64,000 nucleotides of DNA. Origin: JAEZBP01 sp963832725. Lineage in GTDB: Bacteria; Myxococcota_A; Polyangia; Polyangiales; Sandaracinaceae. The translations under genes and the position numbers were made by a program. Shown here in pieces: positions 44,105 to 53,567 of this stretch. Where the stretch lies: NCBI GenBank assembly GCA_963832725.1, contig CAWHVG010000005.1:1364001-1428000 (forward strand). The letters are read 5' to 3'. The notes under the pieces are model-generated. The model did no database searches and had not been told where the DNA came from. It worked only from the letters and a program-made list of their open reading frames with translations. Position 1 is the first letter of the stretch. Every line of letters begins with the position of its first letter.

Positions 44105-44972
44105 TCAGCGACGCAGCGCGGCCGGTGGCTCCGGGATCTCCTGCATGGCCTGGAGCATCGCGCGCGCGTCGGGGAAGCGGTCGTCCGGCTCCTTGGCCAG
44201 CGCCTTGGCCAGCAAGGCCTCGAGGGCGGGCTGAACCGTCAGATCCCGGCGCAGCTCGCCGATCGGCGTCACCGGGTCGAGCGCGTGGGCGCGGATCAAC
44301 GTCGTGCGACCCTCGTGGACGAAAGGCGGCCGAGCCGCGATCAGCTCGTAGAGCACGACGCCGGCCGAGTAGACGTCGCAGCGCTCGTCGGCGCGTGCGC
44401 CGAACCCTTGCTCCGGCGCCATGTAGGTAGGAGTCCCGATCACGGCGCCTTCCTCGGTGAGCGTGGCGTGCGAGCCCCAGCGCTCCGCGTCCACGAAGCG
44501 CGCCAGCCCGAAGTCGAGCACCTTGGGGTGGAGCACGCCGCCCGGCAGGACCGCGACGAACACGTTTCCGGGCTTCAGAATCGCGGTGCAGGACACCGTG
44601 CGTGTGGGCGTAGGCCAACCCGGCCACGATGCCGAGGCCGATGTCGAACGCGGTGGCGGCCCGCAGAGGGCGCTGCGCGAGCAGTCGGTCGAGGGGCTGC
44701 CCTTCGAGGAGCTCGGTGACCAGGTAGGGCGTGCCCTCGTGGAAGCCGAAGTCGAGGAGTCGGATCAGGTGCGGATGCTCGAGGCCGTTCAGCGCGCGCG
44801 CCTCTCGCTCGAAGCGCTCGCGCATCCCGCGCTGATCGGCCACGCGCGAGTCGAGGACCTTGAGCGCCACGGGCGGCCCGCCCTCGATCGCCCGGGCGCG
44901 GTAGACCGATCCGCTACCGCCTCCACCCAACCGAGCGCCCAGCTCGTAGCGCCCACCGATCAACTCGCTCAT
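44105..44972 (-). CDS. Ser/Thr protein kinase (one frame break)
   Basis: About 288 residues, kinase domain only. Gly-rich loop LGGGGSGSVYRAR, catalytic loop HRDLKPGNVF, DFG segment VLDFGLARF, activation segment end PTYMAPEQG and the Arg of the C-lobe (DPDDRFPDA). No TM or sensor domain follows, so it is cytosolic. The frame breaks at 44579-44580, where GATTCTG should read GATCTG (the D-L of HRDLKP). Myxobacteria use many such kinases; possible targets include FHA proteins such as the FHA-GGDEF protein of this window. Confidence 0.88.
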
Positions 44973-44997
44973 CCGCCGCTCCGGCGCTGCGCTCCGC

Positions 44998-45442
44998 TCA
45001 GGGTGAGGTCACGCTGCACATCAACGTCCCGCTCGTTCCGTCGCAGTCCACGCTCGAGAGAATCCCTGCCGCTGCCCATCCACGTCAACTTCACCGTCGG
45101 CCCGATGCTTCCGCCAGGATACTCCAGGTGCACCGCGAGGCCGGCGTCGTGGAAGACGATGTAGTTGTCGGCAGCCTCGATGTTCTGGCGGCCGAGCGTA
45201 CCGTCGGTGGGCGGATCGCCGAGCGTCGCGGACTGCGTGGCGTCGTCCCAGAACATCCAGGTCGTGGTGATCACGTCGCACGTGTCGGCCGCGCGCAGCT
45301 CGATCTCCACCGCCGGCTGCGTGCCGTTCAAGAGCCCGTTGAGCCCGGTCACGATGTAAGGCTCGGTGACGTTTCCGCAGCCTGGATCGGCAGGCGCGCA
45401 ACCCGCGAGGAGGAGCGCGAACGAGACGAGGAGCTTCTTCAT
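44998..45442 (-). CDS. Small lipoprotein, unknown (one frame break)
   Basis: About 147 residues. MKKLLVSFALLLAGCAPADP has a lipobox cysteine at 15. The mature part is beta-rich with Trp-Met-Phe-Trp and a Cys pair. At 45061-45062 one extra base (GATTCTC for GATCTC) throws the frame. Restored, it ends GTSGTLMCSVTSP and TGA, a clean C-terminus 25 bp before the kinase start. Confidence 0.7.
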
Positions 45443-45685
45443 CGGTGGCGGATCCCAGTGTCGTCGTCCCGAGGTTCGCTCCGGGTCTCGAGGCCTCTGC
45501 GACGTGCTTCGGAACGACGGGACGCTTCGAGCTCCGAACCCGGTGCAGGTCCTCGTGCTGCTCGCACGAAACCACGGAGCGGAGCCCGGGAGTCATAGCA
45601 GACCGTCCTCGTCCCGGCCCGCGCGCCTGCCCGATACCCTTGCGCTCGTGGGCGTCGCATCGCGCCACTTTCCTCGCCGTCACAC

Positions 45686-46684
45686 GTGACGCTGCGCCTC
45701 GAACGCATCATCTTGAACGGCATGGAGCTCGAACCAGCGAGGGAGACCTCGCCGCAGTTGGTGCGGGCCGAGTCGCCCGGAGCGCGCGCGCTCACGCGAC
45801 CTCGCGCAGCGCCGGTCACCGCTCACCCTCAACGCGACATCGACGTACACGGCTTGCGCCTGCGCTACGTCGACATCGCACCCGCCGAAGAGAGCGACAT
45901 CCCCGTCCTCTTGATCCACGGGCACAGCTCGCGGCTCGAAGAGTACGAAGCCCTCGCCCCGCACATCGGCGCCCGGCGCCGCGTGCTGATCCCGGACCTG
46001 CCCGGGAGCGGTTATTCGGACAAACCGGATCGGCCCTACGACCTGACGCTCTTCGAAGACAGCCTCCTCGGATTTCTCGACGCGATGGGTGTCGAGCGCT
46101 GTCACCTCGCCGGCGGATCGCTCGGAGGCAACCTGGTGCTGCGCCTCGGCCAACGCGAGCCCGAGCGCTTCGCCCGTCTGGCCGCCTGGGCGCCGGCGGG
46201 CGCGTGGAAGCCCATGCACCACTGGGCGATCTTCGGACGCGTCATGAAGCACCTGCGCTTCATGTTCTGGCCCAGCCTCTGGGTTCAATCGCGCTTCTGG
46301 TACTCGCGGCACTGGAGCGGACGCGACCAGGCCCTGGCGGACGCGTGGGCGTACTACCGCGAGGTCTACGGTCCCGGTTTCCATCGCATGTACTGGGAGA
46401 TTGGCAGGGATCAGGCGCTGCAGAGCCTCCTCCCGCATGCGCATCGCATCGCGCACCCGACCTACATCGCCTACGGAGACCGCGACACGGGGCTCGGGAT
46501 GAACCGGGCGGTGCCGCGCCTGGCCAAGCTGCTCCCGCGCGCGACGCTTCGTTGTTTCCCGGGCGCGCGCCACTCCTTGGCCAACGAGGTTCCCGAGTTG
46601 CTCGGCGCCGAGGTGGACGCGTTCCTGGTCGACGACCTCGACCGGTTGATGCGCAGCCGAGAAGAGGCCTCGCCGAAACCCTGA
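45686..46684 (+). CDS. Alpha/beta-fold hydrolase
   Basis: 332 residues from a GTG; an ATG at 45722 is an alternative start. Oxyanion region IHGHSSRLEEYEAL, nucleophile elbow GGSLGGNLVL, acid region YGDRDTGLGM and catalytic His in FPGARHSLANEVPE form a complete triad. Residues 75-330 cover the fold; the N-terminal 50 residues are variable. No signal peptide. The substrate is unknown; family members include esterases, lactonases and haloalkane-type hydrolases. Confidence 0.85.
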   Translation: MTLRLERIILNGMELEPARETSPQLVRAESPGARALTRPRAAPVTAHPQRDIDVHGLRLRYVDIAPAEESDIPVLLIHGHSSRLEEYEALAPHIGARRRVLIPDLPGSGYSDKPDRPYDLTLFEDSLLGFLDAMGVERCHLAGGSLGGNLVLRLGQREPERFARLAAWAPAGAWKPMHHWAIFGRVMKHLRFMFWPSLWVQSRFWYSRHWSGRDQALADAWAYYREVYGPGFHRMYWEIGRDQALQSLLPHAHRIAHPTYIAYGDRDTGLGMNRAVPRLAKLLPRATLRCFPGARHSLANEVPELLGAEVDAFLVDDLDRLMRSREEASPKP

Positions 46685-46827
46685 TCGAGTTCGTCGCCGG
46701 CACCCTCGGGGCGAAGCGCGCGGGAGCGCGACGGGAGCCGCCGAGCTCGTCAGCCCCGGTCGCGTGGACCGACCGTTCGAGACGCCGGCCTCGGAGACGA
46801 GCGAAGGCCCTCCGAGCGGCGGCCCGT

Positions 46828-47919
46828 TCAGCGTGCCGGCAGCACGTGGACGCCCTCGGGCACGCGCGGCGGGGGCGGCTCGGTCTGGTCGGGCTCGTCG
46901 TCGCGAACGACCACGGCGTCCTCTTCGGCAGGCTCGCCGGCCTCGATCCCAATCGGCACGTCGCGCACCGGCGGATGACCGTCTCGCCAGGTGAGGATCC
47001 AGTTGTGATCGTGGGCGGTCAGCCGCACCGCGTAGCAGTCCCGCTCGGGTGCCTCGTGGAAGCGATCCCAGAGCGGGATGGCGTCGCCGCGCTGGAGCCG
47101 CCAGGTCTGCTCGTCGCCGAAGTCGCTCTCGTGCAGCGCCTCGTCGGGCGGGTCCTCGAGCCGGTCGCAGTCGAGCTCCACCTGGTCCCGGATGCGCCGC
47201 ACCGTGACGGTGAGCTCGCCGGTCCGCGCGTGTCGCAGGAAGACGTCGGCCCGCATCTGCCCGCCCGGCCGGTAGGGATAGCGCGGCGGGGGCGACTGCC
47301 CGGACGTCGCGGTACAGGCCAGCAGCGCGAAGACGCCGACGAGAGGTGCGAACGGCGACGCCGGCGCGCGAAGCCGAGGCCCGAAAGAGAGCCACGACGG
47401 CGCCAGCGCGGGCAACGCGATCAGATCGCTCGCGTCCGGCCAGAGGTGAAAAGGAACGCCGGCCGCGCCCACCAGCGCTTCGGTCCCCGTCGCCAGCGCC
47501 GGCACGAGCTGGAGCGCCGAGAAGCCCGCGCCCACCAGCACGTGCGCCACCGTCCAGCCGCGCCGCGAACCCACCCGCGCGAGCCACGCGAGCACGGCGG
47601 GCGCCACCAGCAAGCCCGCCACGTCGCTCAGCTTGCCGGTGATCGCCGCCGGGAGGACGCCGGCTCCCTTGAGCAGGTGGTCGTTCACCACCAACCCGAT
47701 CAGCGCGAGCAGGAAGAGGGGATGGGCGAAGGCCGCGCTCGGGCGCCAGCTCACTTCTCCGTTCGCGCCGGGCGCCGTCGCGTACTTCCGCACGCCGAAG
47801 GCGGCGAGCCTGCGGAAGAGGACGCGCGCGGGACGTCGTGCTGATGCCGGTGCATCGCCACGGAGCAGGGACGAGGCGCGCGCCGAGGGCCGACCGGACA
47901 CGTTTCGCTCTCGGCCCAA
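46828..47919 (-). CDS. Membrane protein of unknown function with periplasmic/cytosolic beta domain
   Basis: Up to 363 residues. The first 60 residues are basic and may not be translated; likely internal starts are the GTG at 47898 or 47793. Four or five TM helices (HPLFLLALIGLVVNDHLLKG, ...GKLSDVAGLLVAPAVLAWLA) are followed by a soluble C-terminal domain of about 150 residues with WRLQRGDAIPLWD and a Pro/Glu-rich tail. NDHLLKG and TGKLSDVAGL resemble segments of uncharacterised membrane proteins in myxobacteria. It follows directly on the MglA-like gene. Confidence 0.6.
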   Translation of the reverse strand: MGRERNVSGRPSARASSLLRGDAPASARRPARVLFRRLAAFGVRKYATAPGANGEVSWRPSAAFAHPLFLLALIGLVVNDHLLKGAGVLPAAITGKLSDVAGLLVAPAVLAWLARVGSRRGWTVAHVLVGAGFSALQLVPALATGTEALVGAAGVPFHLWPDASDLIALPALAPSWLSFGPRLRAPASPFAPLVGVFALLACTATSGQSPPPRYPYRPGGQMRADVFLRHARTGELTVTVRRIRDQVELDCDRLEDPPDEALHESDFGDEQTWRLQRGDAIPLWDRFHEAPERDCYAVRLTAHDHNWILTWRDGHPPVRDVPIGIEAGEPAEEDAVVVRDDEPDQTEPPPPRVPEGVHVLPAR

Positions 47920-47920
47920 C

Positions 47921-48976
47921 TCAGATCTGCGCGGCCTTGAGCCGGGCGGAGACCAGCATGTAGAGCGCGAAGAGGGCGTCCCGCGGGGTCGTCGAGCCGG
48001 GATGCAAGCTGCCGAGGCGGCAGAAGCGCAGGAACTCGCGACCGTCGAGCCCGAGCAGCGACGCCTTGGCCATCGGGGCGGAGCTGTCGCCGGTGCCGGG
48101 CAACGCGTCGAGCAGATCGACCATCGCCCGCACCGCGAGATCCAGCGCGCGACCGTGCTCGCCGCGGCGGATGGCGTCCTCCACCTCGGCCACCGCCACC
48201 GCGTCGGCGCCCTCCCAGAGGGTCGCGAACGAGAGCGAGCCCTCCGGCACCTTCAGCTCCGGCGGCGGCTGCGACTCGGCGTCGCTCAGCGCGATCTCCC
48301 CGGCGGTGTTCAGCTCCGCCGAGACTCTGGCGAGCTCCGCCTCGATGCCCTCCTTCGGCGCCGGCGCCTTGGGCTGCGGGCGCTTCTTCGGCATGCGCGA
48401 GAGGAGCGAGCGGATGACCAGCTTCGAGGTCTCCTTGAGCGCCGGCAGGACGCCCATGCCCCCCGTCGCGCTGGTCTCGAACTCCGGCCCCCCGAGCCAG
48501 TTCAGCTCCGCGCTCATGCTCGCGACCGGCATCACGCCGGGCAGGTCCCGCTTGTTGTACTGGAACACGACCGGGAAGCGCTCGAGGTCGACGTCCTCGT
48601 CGGCCAAGTTCGCCTGCAGGCCCGCCAGCGACTCCAGGTTCTCCTCGCGCGCGCCGGGGCGGCTGTCGGCCACGAACACCACACCGTCCGCACCCGTCAG
48701 CACCAGCCGCCGCGTGGCCTCGTAGAAGACCTGCCCCGGCACGGTGTAGAGCTGGAAGCGCACGCCCATCCCCTGCACGTCCTTCACGTGCAGCGGCAGG
48801 AAATCGAAGAAGATCGTCCGGTCGCCCTCGGTGGCCAGCGTCACCAACTCGCCCCGGCGCTGCGGCTTGACCACCGAGTAGATGTGCTTGAGCGACGTCG
48901 TTTTCCCCGACAGGCCGGGGCCGTAGTAGACGATCTTCGCCGAGATCTCCCGCGCGAGGGGGTTGATGACCGACAC
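47921..48976 (-). CDS. MglA-like small GTPase with C-terminal extension
   Basis: 351 residues from a GTG. Residues 1-195 are the G domain of the MglA family: INPLAREISAKIVYYGPGLS then GKTT (P-loop), DFLPL in place of a Ras-like DxxG region, and NKRD (base recognition). A further 150 residues after the G domain contain Pro/Lys-rich and Glu/Ala segments not present in classical MglA (about 195 aa). MglA controls motility polarity in myxobacteria, usually with MglB; here no MglB is adjacent, but a DUF4388 (PATAN) gene is divergently placed 48 bp away. It is a paralogue, not mglA itself. Confidence 0.85.
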   Translation of the reverse strand: MSVINPLAREISAKIVYYGPGLSGKTTSLKHIYSVVKPQRRGELVTLATEGDRTIFFDFLPLHVKDVQGMGVRFQLYTVPGQVFYEATRRLVLTGADGVVFVADSRPGAREENLESLAGLQANLADEDVDLERFPVVFQYNKRDLPGVMPVASMSAELNWLGGPEFETSATGGMGVLPALKETSKLVIRSLLSRMPKKRPQPKAPAPKEGIEAELARVSAELNTAGEIALSDAESQPPPELKVPEGSLSFATLWEGADAVAVAEVEDAIRRGEHGRALDLAVRAMVDLLDALPGTGDSSAPMAKASLLGLDGREFLRFCRLGSLHPGSTTPRDALFALYMLVSARLKAAQI

Positions 48977-49024
48977 TGCGAGTACGGTATCAGATCCGAG
49001 CTGCCGCTGTGATAGCTTGTCGGC

Positions 49025-50003
49025 GTGCTGACGGGCGATCTGTCCACCATGGGCCTCGCGGACCTGCTCCAGTGGGCCGACGCGACCCGCGCGCGCGCTC
49101 TGCTCCGGCTCGAGCGACCGGAGGGGACACTCGGGTGGCTGGTCACCGACGAGCGGATGGTGGTCCTGGCCTCACCGCCGATCGCCCACGGAAAGCTGGC
49201 CGCGGACGGAACGCCGAGCGCGCCGGGGCCGGGGTTGGTGGCGGCCACGCGCGAGACGCTGCTCGAATCTCTTCCTCTGCCAGGACGGTCGCTTCGAGCT
49301 GCGCGAGCGCGCCGAGCCGCCGGGCCCCGGCGTCGCGCTGCAGATGCCCATCCAGTTCGCGGTGATGGAGGGCCTGAGGCTCCTCGACGAGCACGCGCGC
49401 CTCGACGAGGCCTACCCGGACGAGAAAGCGCGCGTCGCGGCGACGGACCGCGAGCCGACCGATCTCGACACGGTGAAGTCCGCCATCTACCTGCTGGCGC
49501 AGTCGGCGCCCGCCCTCGGCGAAGCCCGCCTGGTGCTCGGTCTGAGCCGGCCCGCGCTCCTGCGGCACGTCGAGGAGCTCCGTCTCCGCGGGCTGGTCGA
49601 GGTGGAGGGCACACCGCACGGTCCGGACGTCGGCGGCGGGCTGCTCGACCAGGCGCAGATCCTGCTCGCCGAGCGGCAGTTCACGGAGGCGGCGCACGTC
49701 TTCCGCACGCTCCTCGCGAGCAACCCCGCCGACGCCCGCGCGCGACGCCTCTTGCATGAGGCGGAGCGGCTCGAGGTCGAGGCGGCCTACGAGCTCTTCT
49801 CGCCGACGGATGTCGTCAGCGTGGCGGAGGATCCCGCGCGCTACCGGCTCGCCGGCGCAGAGGTCGCCGTGCTCGATTGCCTCACCCGCCCGCGCAGCGT
49901 GGCGGTGCTGGTGCTCGTCTCGCCCCTGCGCGAGGTGGAGACGCTCAAGTCGCTGAGCCGCCTGCTCGGCAAGGGCGTCGTCTCCATCGAGCCCGCGGAC
50001 TGA
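49025..50003 (+). CDS. DUF4388 (PATAN) protein with helical repeats (one frame break)
   Basis: About 325 residues from a GTG. Starts MLTGDLSTMGLADLLQWADA, the DUF4388/PATAN signature, with its typical WLVTDERMVVLASPP; this domain is predicted to work with MglA/Roadblock signalling. A winged-helix-like middle (ALGEARLVLGLSRPALLRHV) and a TPR-like segment (EAAHVFRTLLASNPADARAR) follow. The frame breaks at 49266-49267, where GAATCTC should be GATCTC, restoring L-D-L-F-L-C-Q-D-G. Its position beside the MglA-like GTPase suggests a functional pair. Confidence 0.82.
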
Positions 50004-50063
50004 GCGTCTCCGTCGCGGCTCGCCGCCGATCGAGAGTCGAGCGCCGCTCGCCCGGCCTCGCAA

Positions 50064-50378
50064 TCAGCCGCAGTCGGCGGGGCAGGAGCTCCCGTCCTCT
50101 GGCGGCTCGCAGCGGTGGTTGCCGCAGCAGCTCCCGCAGTCGGCGGAGCACGAGTGGCAGTCCTCGGGTGACTCGCAGCGGTGGTTGCCGCAGCAGCCGC
50201 CGCAGTCGGCGGAGCACGAGTGGCAGTCCTCCGGCGGCTGGCAGCGTCCGTCGCCACACGATGCCTGGAGCGGCACCGGGTCCGCCTGGGCGGCCGGCGC
50301 GTGCGTCAATCCGAGACCGAGCGCGCCCAGCGCCAGCGCGAGCGTTCCTGCGAACGAGACGAGCGACATCTTCCCCAT
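50064..50378 (-). CDS. Secreted protein of CGN/CEPPEDC cysteine repeats
   Basis: 104 residues from the ATG at 50378. After a signal peptide ending AQA come three units of about 21 residues, each CGNHRCEPPEDCHSCSADCG or a close variant, with six or seven cysteines per unit. Regular spacing implies disulfide bonds or metal clusters. The third unit has Gly-Ser instead of Cys-His (PEDGSSCPADCG), so it lost one Cys. Repeats of this kind (CGNGxCEPGExC) are widespread in myxobacterial secreted proteins with no assigned role. Confidence 0.75.
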   Translation of the reverse strand: MGKMSLVSFAGTLALALGALGLGLTHAPAAQADPVPLQASCGDGRCQPPEDCHSCSADCGGCCGNHRCESPEDCHSCSADCGSCCGNHRCEPPEDGSSCPADCG

Positions 50379-50433
50379 CGATGATTCCTCCCGGCGCCCA
50401 GGATACCTGGAGCGACGCCACAACCGCAGGACT

Positions 50434-52167
50434 ATGCTCCCGGCCGTGTCTCGCCGCCTCCGCGCCGCCCTCGCCGCGCTGCCCTGTGTCGCGTTCGGGG
50501 CCACGCTGCTCATGAAGATCGGCGGCGGCGACATCTTCTGGCACCTGCGCACGGGGCAGTGGATCGCCGCCCACCGCGCGCTGCCGGCGACCGATCCCTT
50601 CGCCTACACCTCCGCCGGGCCGTGGCGCTATCAGGACGTGCTGGCCGAGCTGCTCTACGCCGGCGTGGACGCCCTCGGCGGGCCGGCGGCGCTGGTGATC
50701 CTGCACGCGCTGATCGGTGTGGCGCTCGCGGCGCTGGTGATGGCGTTGGCAGAGGGGAGGATCGGCTCGCGGGCGCTGGCGATGGGCCTCTTCGGCGCCG
50801 CCAGCCACGCCGCCATGGCCGCCAAGCCACAGGTCTTCAGCTACCTCGCCTTCGCGTCGCTCTTGCTCTGGCTCCGCGCCGCCGAGCGCAGCGAGCGCCC
50901 GCTCCGTGTCCTGGCGCCGCTGCCGCTCCTCTTCCTGCTCTGGGGCAACCTCCACCGCGGCGGCACGCTGGGGCTGGCGGTGCTCGGCGCCGCGCTCGTC
51001 GCCTGGCTGCTGCGCGCCGACCAACGGCGTCACGCTGCAGGTCTGCTGCTGGTCTTGGCGGGCTCCACGCTCGCGCTGACGCTGAACCCGGGCGGGCTCT
51101 TCTACCTGACCTCGGCGTTCGATTTGGCTACGCGAAGCAGCTTCAGCGCGCTCCTGGTGGACTGGCAGCCGCTGAGCGCGGACCTGCTCGTCTCGCAGCA
51201 CTTGGCGCTCGTCCCGCTCCTGGCGCTCGCGTTCGTCGAAGCCGTCCGTCGAGTCCGCGACGATCGGGGGCGCGCGTTCGACGCCGAGCTCTTGGTCGCG
51301 CTCGGAACGGCGGTGCTGGCCTTCCGCAGCGTCCGCTTCGTGCCCTTCTTCGCCATCGCGCTGGTGCCCGCCGCCTCGCGCGCCGTCGACGCCTCGATCA
51401 CCTGGCTCGAGAAGCGCGCGAAGGAGGGACTGCGACCCGGGCTGCTCTCGGCCTCCGCGCTCGCGCTCGGGCTCGCCGCGCTCTCTTGGCGCTACACGCA
51501 GAAGGTCCCGCCGGCCTACTGGGGCGCTGGCGTCGTCGAGGCGCGCGTCCCGGTCGCGCTCTCCGCGTTCCTGCGGGAGAGCCCGCCGCCAGGCCACATG
51601 TTCAACGCCTTCGATCTGGGTGGCTACCTCCTCTACGCGCTCGCGCCGGAGCAGCAGGTCTTCATCGACGGCCGGAACGACACCGTCTACGACGACGCGT
51701 TCTTCCGCCGCGCGCTCTTTGCCGATCGCTCGCCCGCCGACTTCGCGCGCGCCATCGAGGGCCTCGACGTCGGCTACGCCGTCGTGCCCTGGTCCGGGCC
51801 GAGCGATCCGCGCTTCGCGTTCCTGCACGCCGACCCGCGCTGGGTGCTGGTCTACTGGGACGACGCGGGCGTGGTGCTGGTCCGGCGGAGCGCCGCGTCC
51901 GCCGCCTACCTGGCCGAGCACGGCTACCGCGAGCTCTCGCTGCACGACGCCTTCGTCCGCGCCGCCAACCTCGGCGACACGGAACGAGACCGCGTGCTCG
52001 CCGCCGAGATCCGGAGGCAACGAGAGCGCGCGCCCGATTCGCTCTCCACCCTCTACCTGGCGGCGCTTCTGCACCGCCGCCTCGGCGAGCGAGACGCCTA
52101 CGCGCGCGCCGCATCCGAGCTGATGCGCATCGCCGCGGAGCGCGGCGTCTTCATCACGCCGCCCTGA
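50434..52167 (+). CDS. Multi-TM protein of the GT-C-like family
   Basis: 577 residues with about 10-12 TM helices in the first 400 residues. The N-terminal MKIGGGDIFWHLRTGQWI with TDPFAYT and YQDVLAELLY, and the later FNAFDLGGYLLYAL with FIDGRNDTVYDDAFF, match a family of uncharacterised bacterial membrane proteins often annotated with glycosyltransferase or TPR tags. The acidic residues in the first extracytoplasmic loop (GGDIFWH) are the likely catalytic site if it is a GT-C enzyme. The C-terminal 130 residues are soluble and helical. Confidence 0.7.
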   Translation: MLPAVSRRLRAALAALPCVAFGATLLMKIGGGDIFWHLRTGQWIAAHRALPATDPFAYTSAGPWRYQDVLAELLYAGVDALGGPAALVILHALIGVALAALVMALAEGRIGSRALAMGLFGAASHAAMAAKPQVFSYLAFASLLLWLRAAERSERPLRVLAPLPLLFLLWGNLHRGGTLGLAVLGAALVAWLLRADQRRHAAGLLLVLAGSTLALTLNPGGLFYLTSAFDLATRSSFSALLVDWQPLSADLLVSQHLALVPLLALAFVEAVRRVRDDRGRAFDAELLVALGTAVLAFRSVRFVPFFAIALVPAASRAVDASITWLEKRAKEGLRPGLLSASALALGLAALSWRYTQKVPPAYWGAGVVEARVPVALSAFLRESPPPGHMFNAFDLGGYLLYALAPEQQVFIDGRNDTVYDDAFFRRALFADRSPADFARAIEGLDVGYAVVPWSGPSDPRFAFLHADPRWVLVYWDDAGVVLVRRSAASAAYLAEHGYRELSLHDAFVRAANLGDTERDRVLAAEIRRQRERAPDSLSTLYLAALLHRRLGERDAYARAASELMRIAAERGVFITPP

Positions 52168-53376
52168 TCACCACAGCTCCAGCGCCTGCTCGAAGTCGGC
52201 GAGGAGGTCTTCGATGTTCTCGATGCCGACCGAGACGCGGACGAGCCCCTCCGGAACGCCGGCGGCGGCGCGCTCCTCGGGCGACACCTCCACGTGGCTC
52301 GTCGTCGCGGGCGGACCGACCAGGGTGCCCACCGAGCCGAGGCTGGCCGCGCGGTGCGCGTAGCGGAGGCGCGGCACGAAGCGCTTCACCGCGTCGAGAC
52401 CGCCCTGGAGCGAGAAGCTGAGCATCCCGCCGAAGCCCCGCATCTGCTCGCGTGCGATCGCGTGCCCGGGGTGATCCTCGAGGCCCGGATAGCGGACCTG
52501 CTCGACCTCCGGCCGCTCCGCCAGGAAACGCGCGAGCTTCATCGCGCTCTGGTTCTGGCGCTCGACCCGCAGCTCCAGCGTCTTGAGCCCGCGAATGAGC
52601 GCATACGCCGACGCCGCGTGGAGCGACGCGCCGTTGATCTCGCGGAAGTGGAAGATCCGGTGGACCAGCTCCTCCTCACCCACGAGCACCCCGCCCATCG
52701 CATCCGAATGCCCGTTGAGGAACTTCGTGGCGCTGTGCACGACCAGGTCCGCGCCGAGCTGGAGCGGCCGCTGGTTGATCGGCGTCGCGAAGGTGTTGTC
52801 GACCACCACCGTCGCGCCGGCGTCGCGCCCCGCGCGGGCCAGCCGCGGCAGATCGAGCACCTTCAGCGTCGGGTTGGTCGGCGTCTCGAGGTAGAGGACG
52901 TTGCAGCCCTTGGCCACCTCGCGCTCGATCGCGTCGTGATCCTCGGTGTCGACCAGCTCCACGTGGATGCCGAAGCGCGGCAGGAACTCGGTGAAGACCT
53001 TGAGCGTGCCGCCGTAGGAGTCCTTCACGCTGACCACGCGGTCGCCCGGCGAGAGCAGCGCGAAGAGCGTGTTGCTGATCGAGGCCATGCCGGTCGAGAA
53101 CGCCGTCGCCGCCTCGCCGCCTTCGAGCACGCGCATCTTCTCCTCGAACGCATGCACCGTCGGGTTGGTGTTGCGCGAGTAGATGAAGCCTTCGCGCTTG
53201 CCGGTGGCGACCTCCGCCCACTCGTCCACGTCGTCGTAGGAGAAGGTGACGCTGTTGACGATGGGCACCGTCGTCGCACCCCAGGGGAAGCGCTCTTCTT
53301 CACCGGCCCATACGGCCTGCGTGCCTCGTCCGATATGCGCCTCGTCGCGTTCCTTCTTCACCCCGCCTCCATCCAT
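52168..53376 (-). CDS. Cystathionine gamma-synthase/lyase family PLP enzyme
   Basis: 402 residues. Conserved GFIYSRNTNPTVHAFEEKM, SVKDSYGGTLKVF, LETPTNPTLKVLDLP, VDNTFATPINQRPL and the PLP lysine in SATKFLNGHSDAMGG. This is the Met/Cys fold-type I family that includes cystathionine gamma-synthase, gamma-lyase and methionine gamma-lyase. Sequence alone does not tell which; no other sulfur-amino-acid gene is adjacent. Cytosolic. Confidence 0.88.
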   Translation of the reverse strand: MDGGGVKKERDEAHIGRGTQAVWAGEEERFPWGATTVPIVNSVTFSYDDVDEWAEVATGKREGFIYSRNTNPTVHAFEEKMRVLEGGEAATAFSTGMASISNTLFALLSPGDRVVSVKDSYGGTLKVFTEFLPRFGIHVELVDTEDHDAIEREVAKGCNVLYLETPTNPTLKVLDLPRLARAGRDAGATVVVDNTFATPINQRPLQLGADLVVHSATKFLNGHSDAMGGVLVGEEELVHRIFHFREINGASLHAASAYALIRGLKTLELRVERQNQSAMKLARFLAERPEVEQVRYPGLEDHPGHAIAREQMRGFGGMLSFSLQGGLDAVKRFVPRLRYAHRAASLGSVGTLVGPPATTSHVEVSPEERAAAGVPEGLVRVSVGIENIEDLLADFEQALELW

Positions 53377-53567
53377 CGTTCGTGGGCCCGGCCGAGCGTG
53401 AAGCGCTCGACATCGCTCGGTGAGGTGTCGCGTCCGGCGCCATGCGCACGACCGCGTTCGGAGTTAGGCGGGACGGCGCGAGCGCAACACGTGTGTCCGC
53501 TCAGCATAACAGCAGCGCGGGCGGCGTGCGGACGGGCGGCCCATGCGCCATGAGACAGAGACGATGA

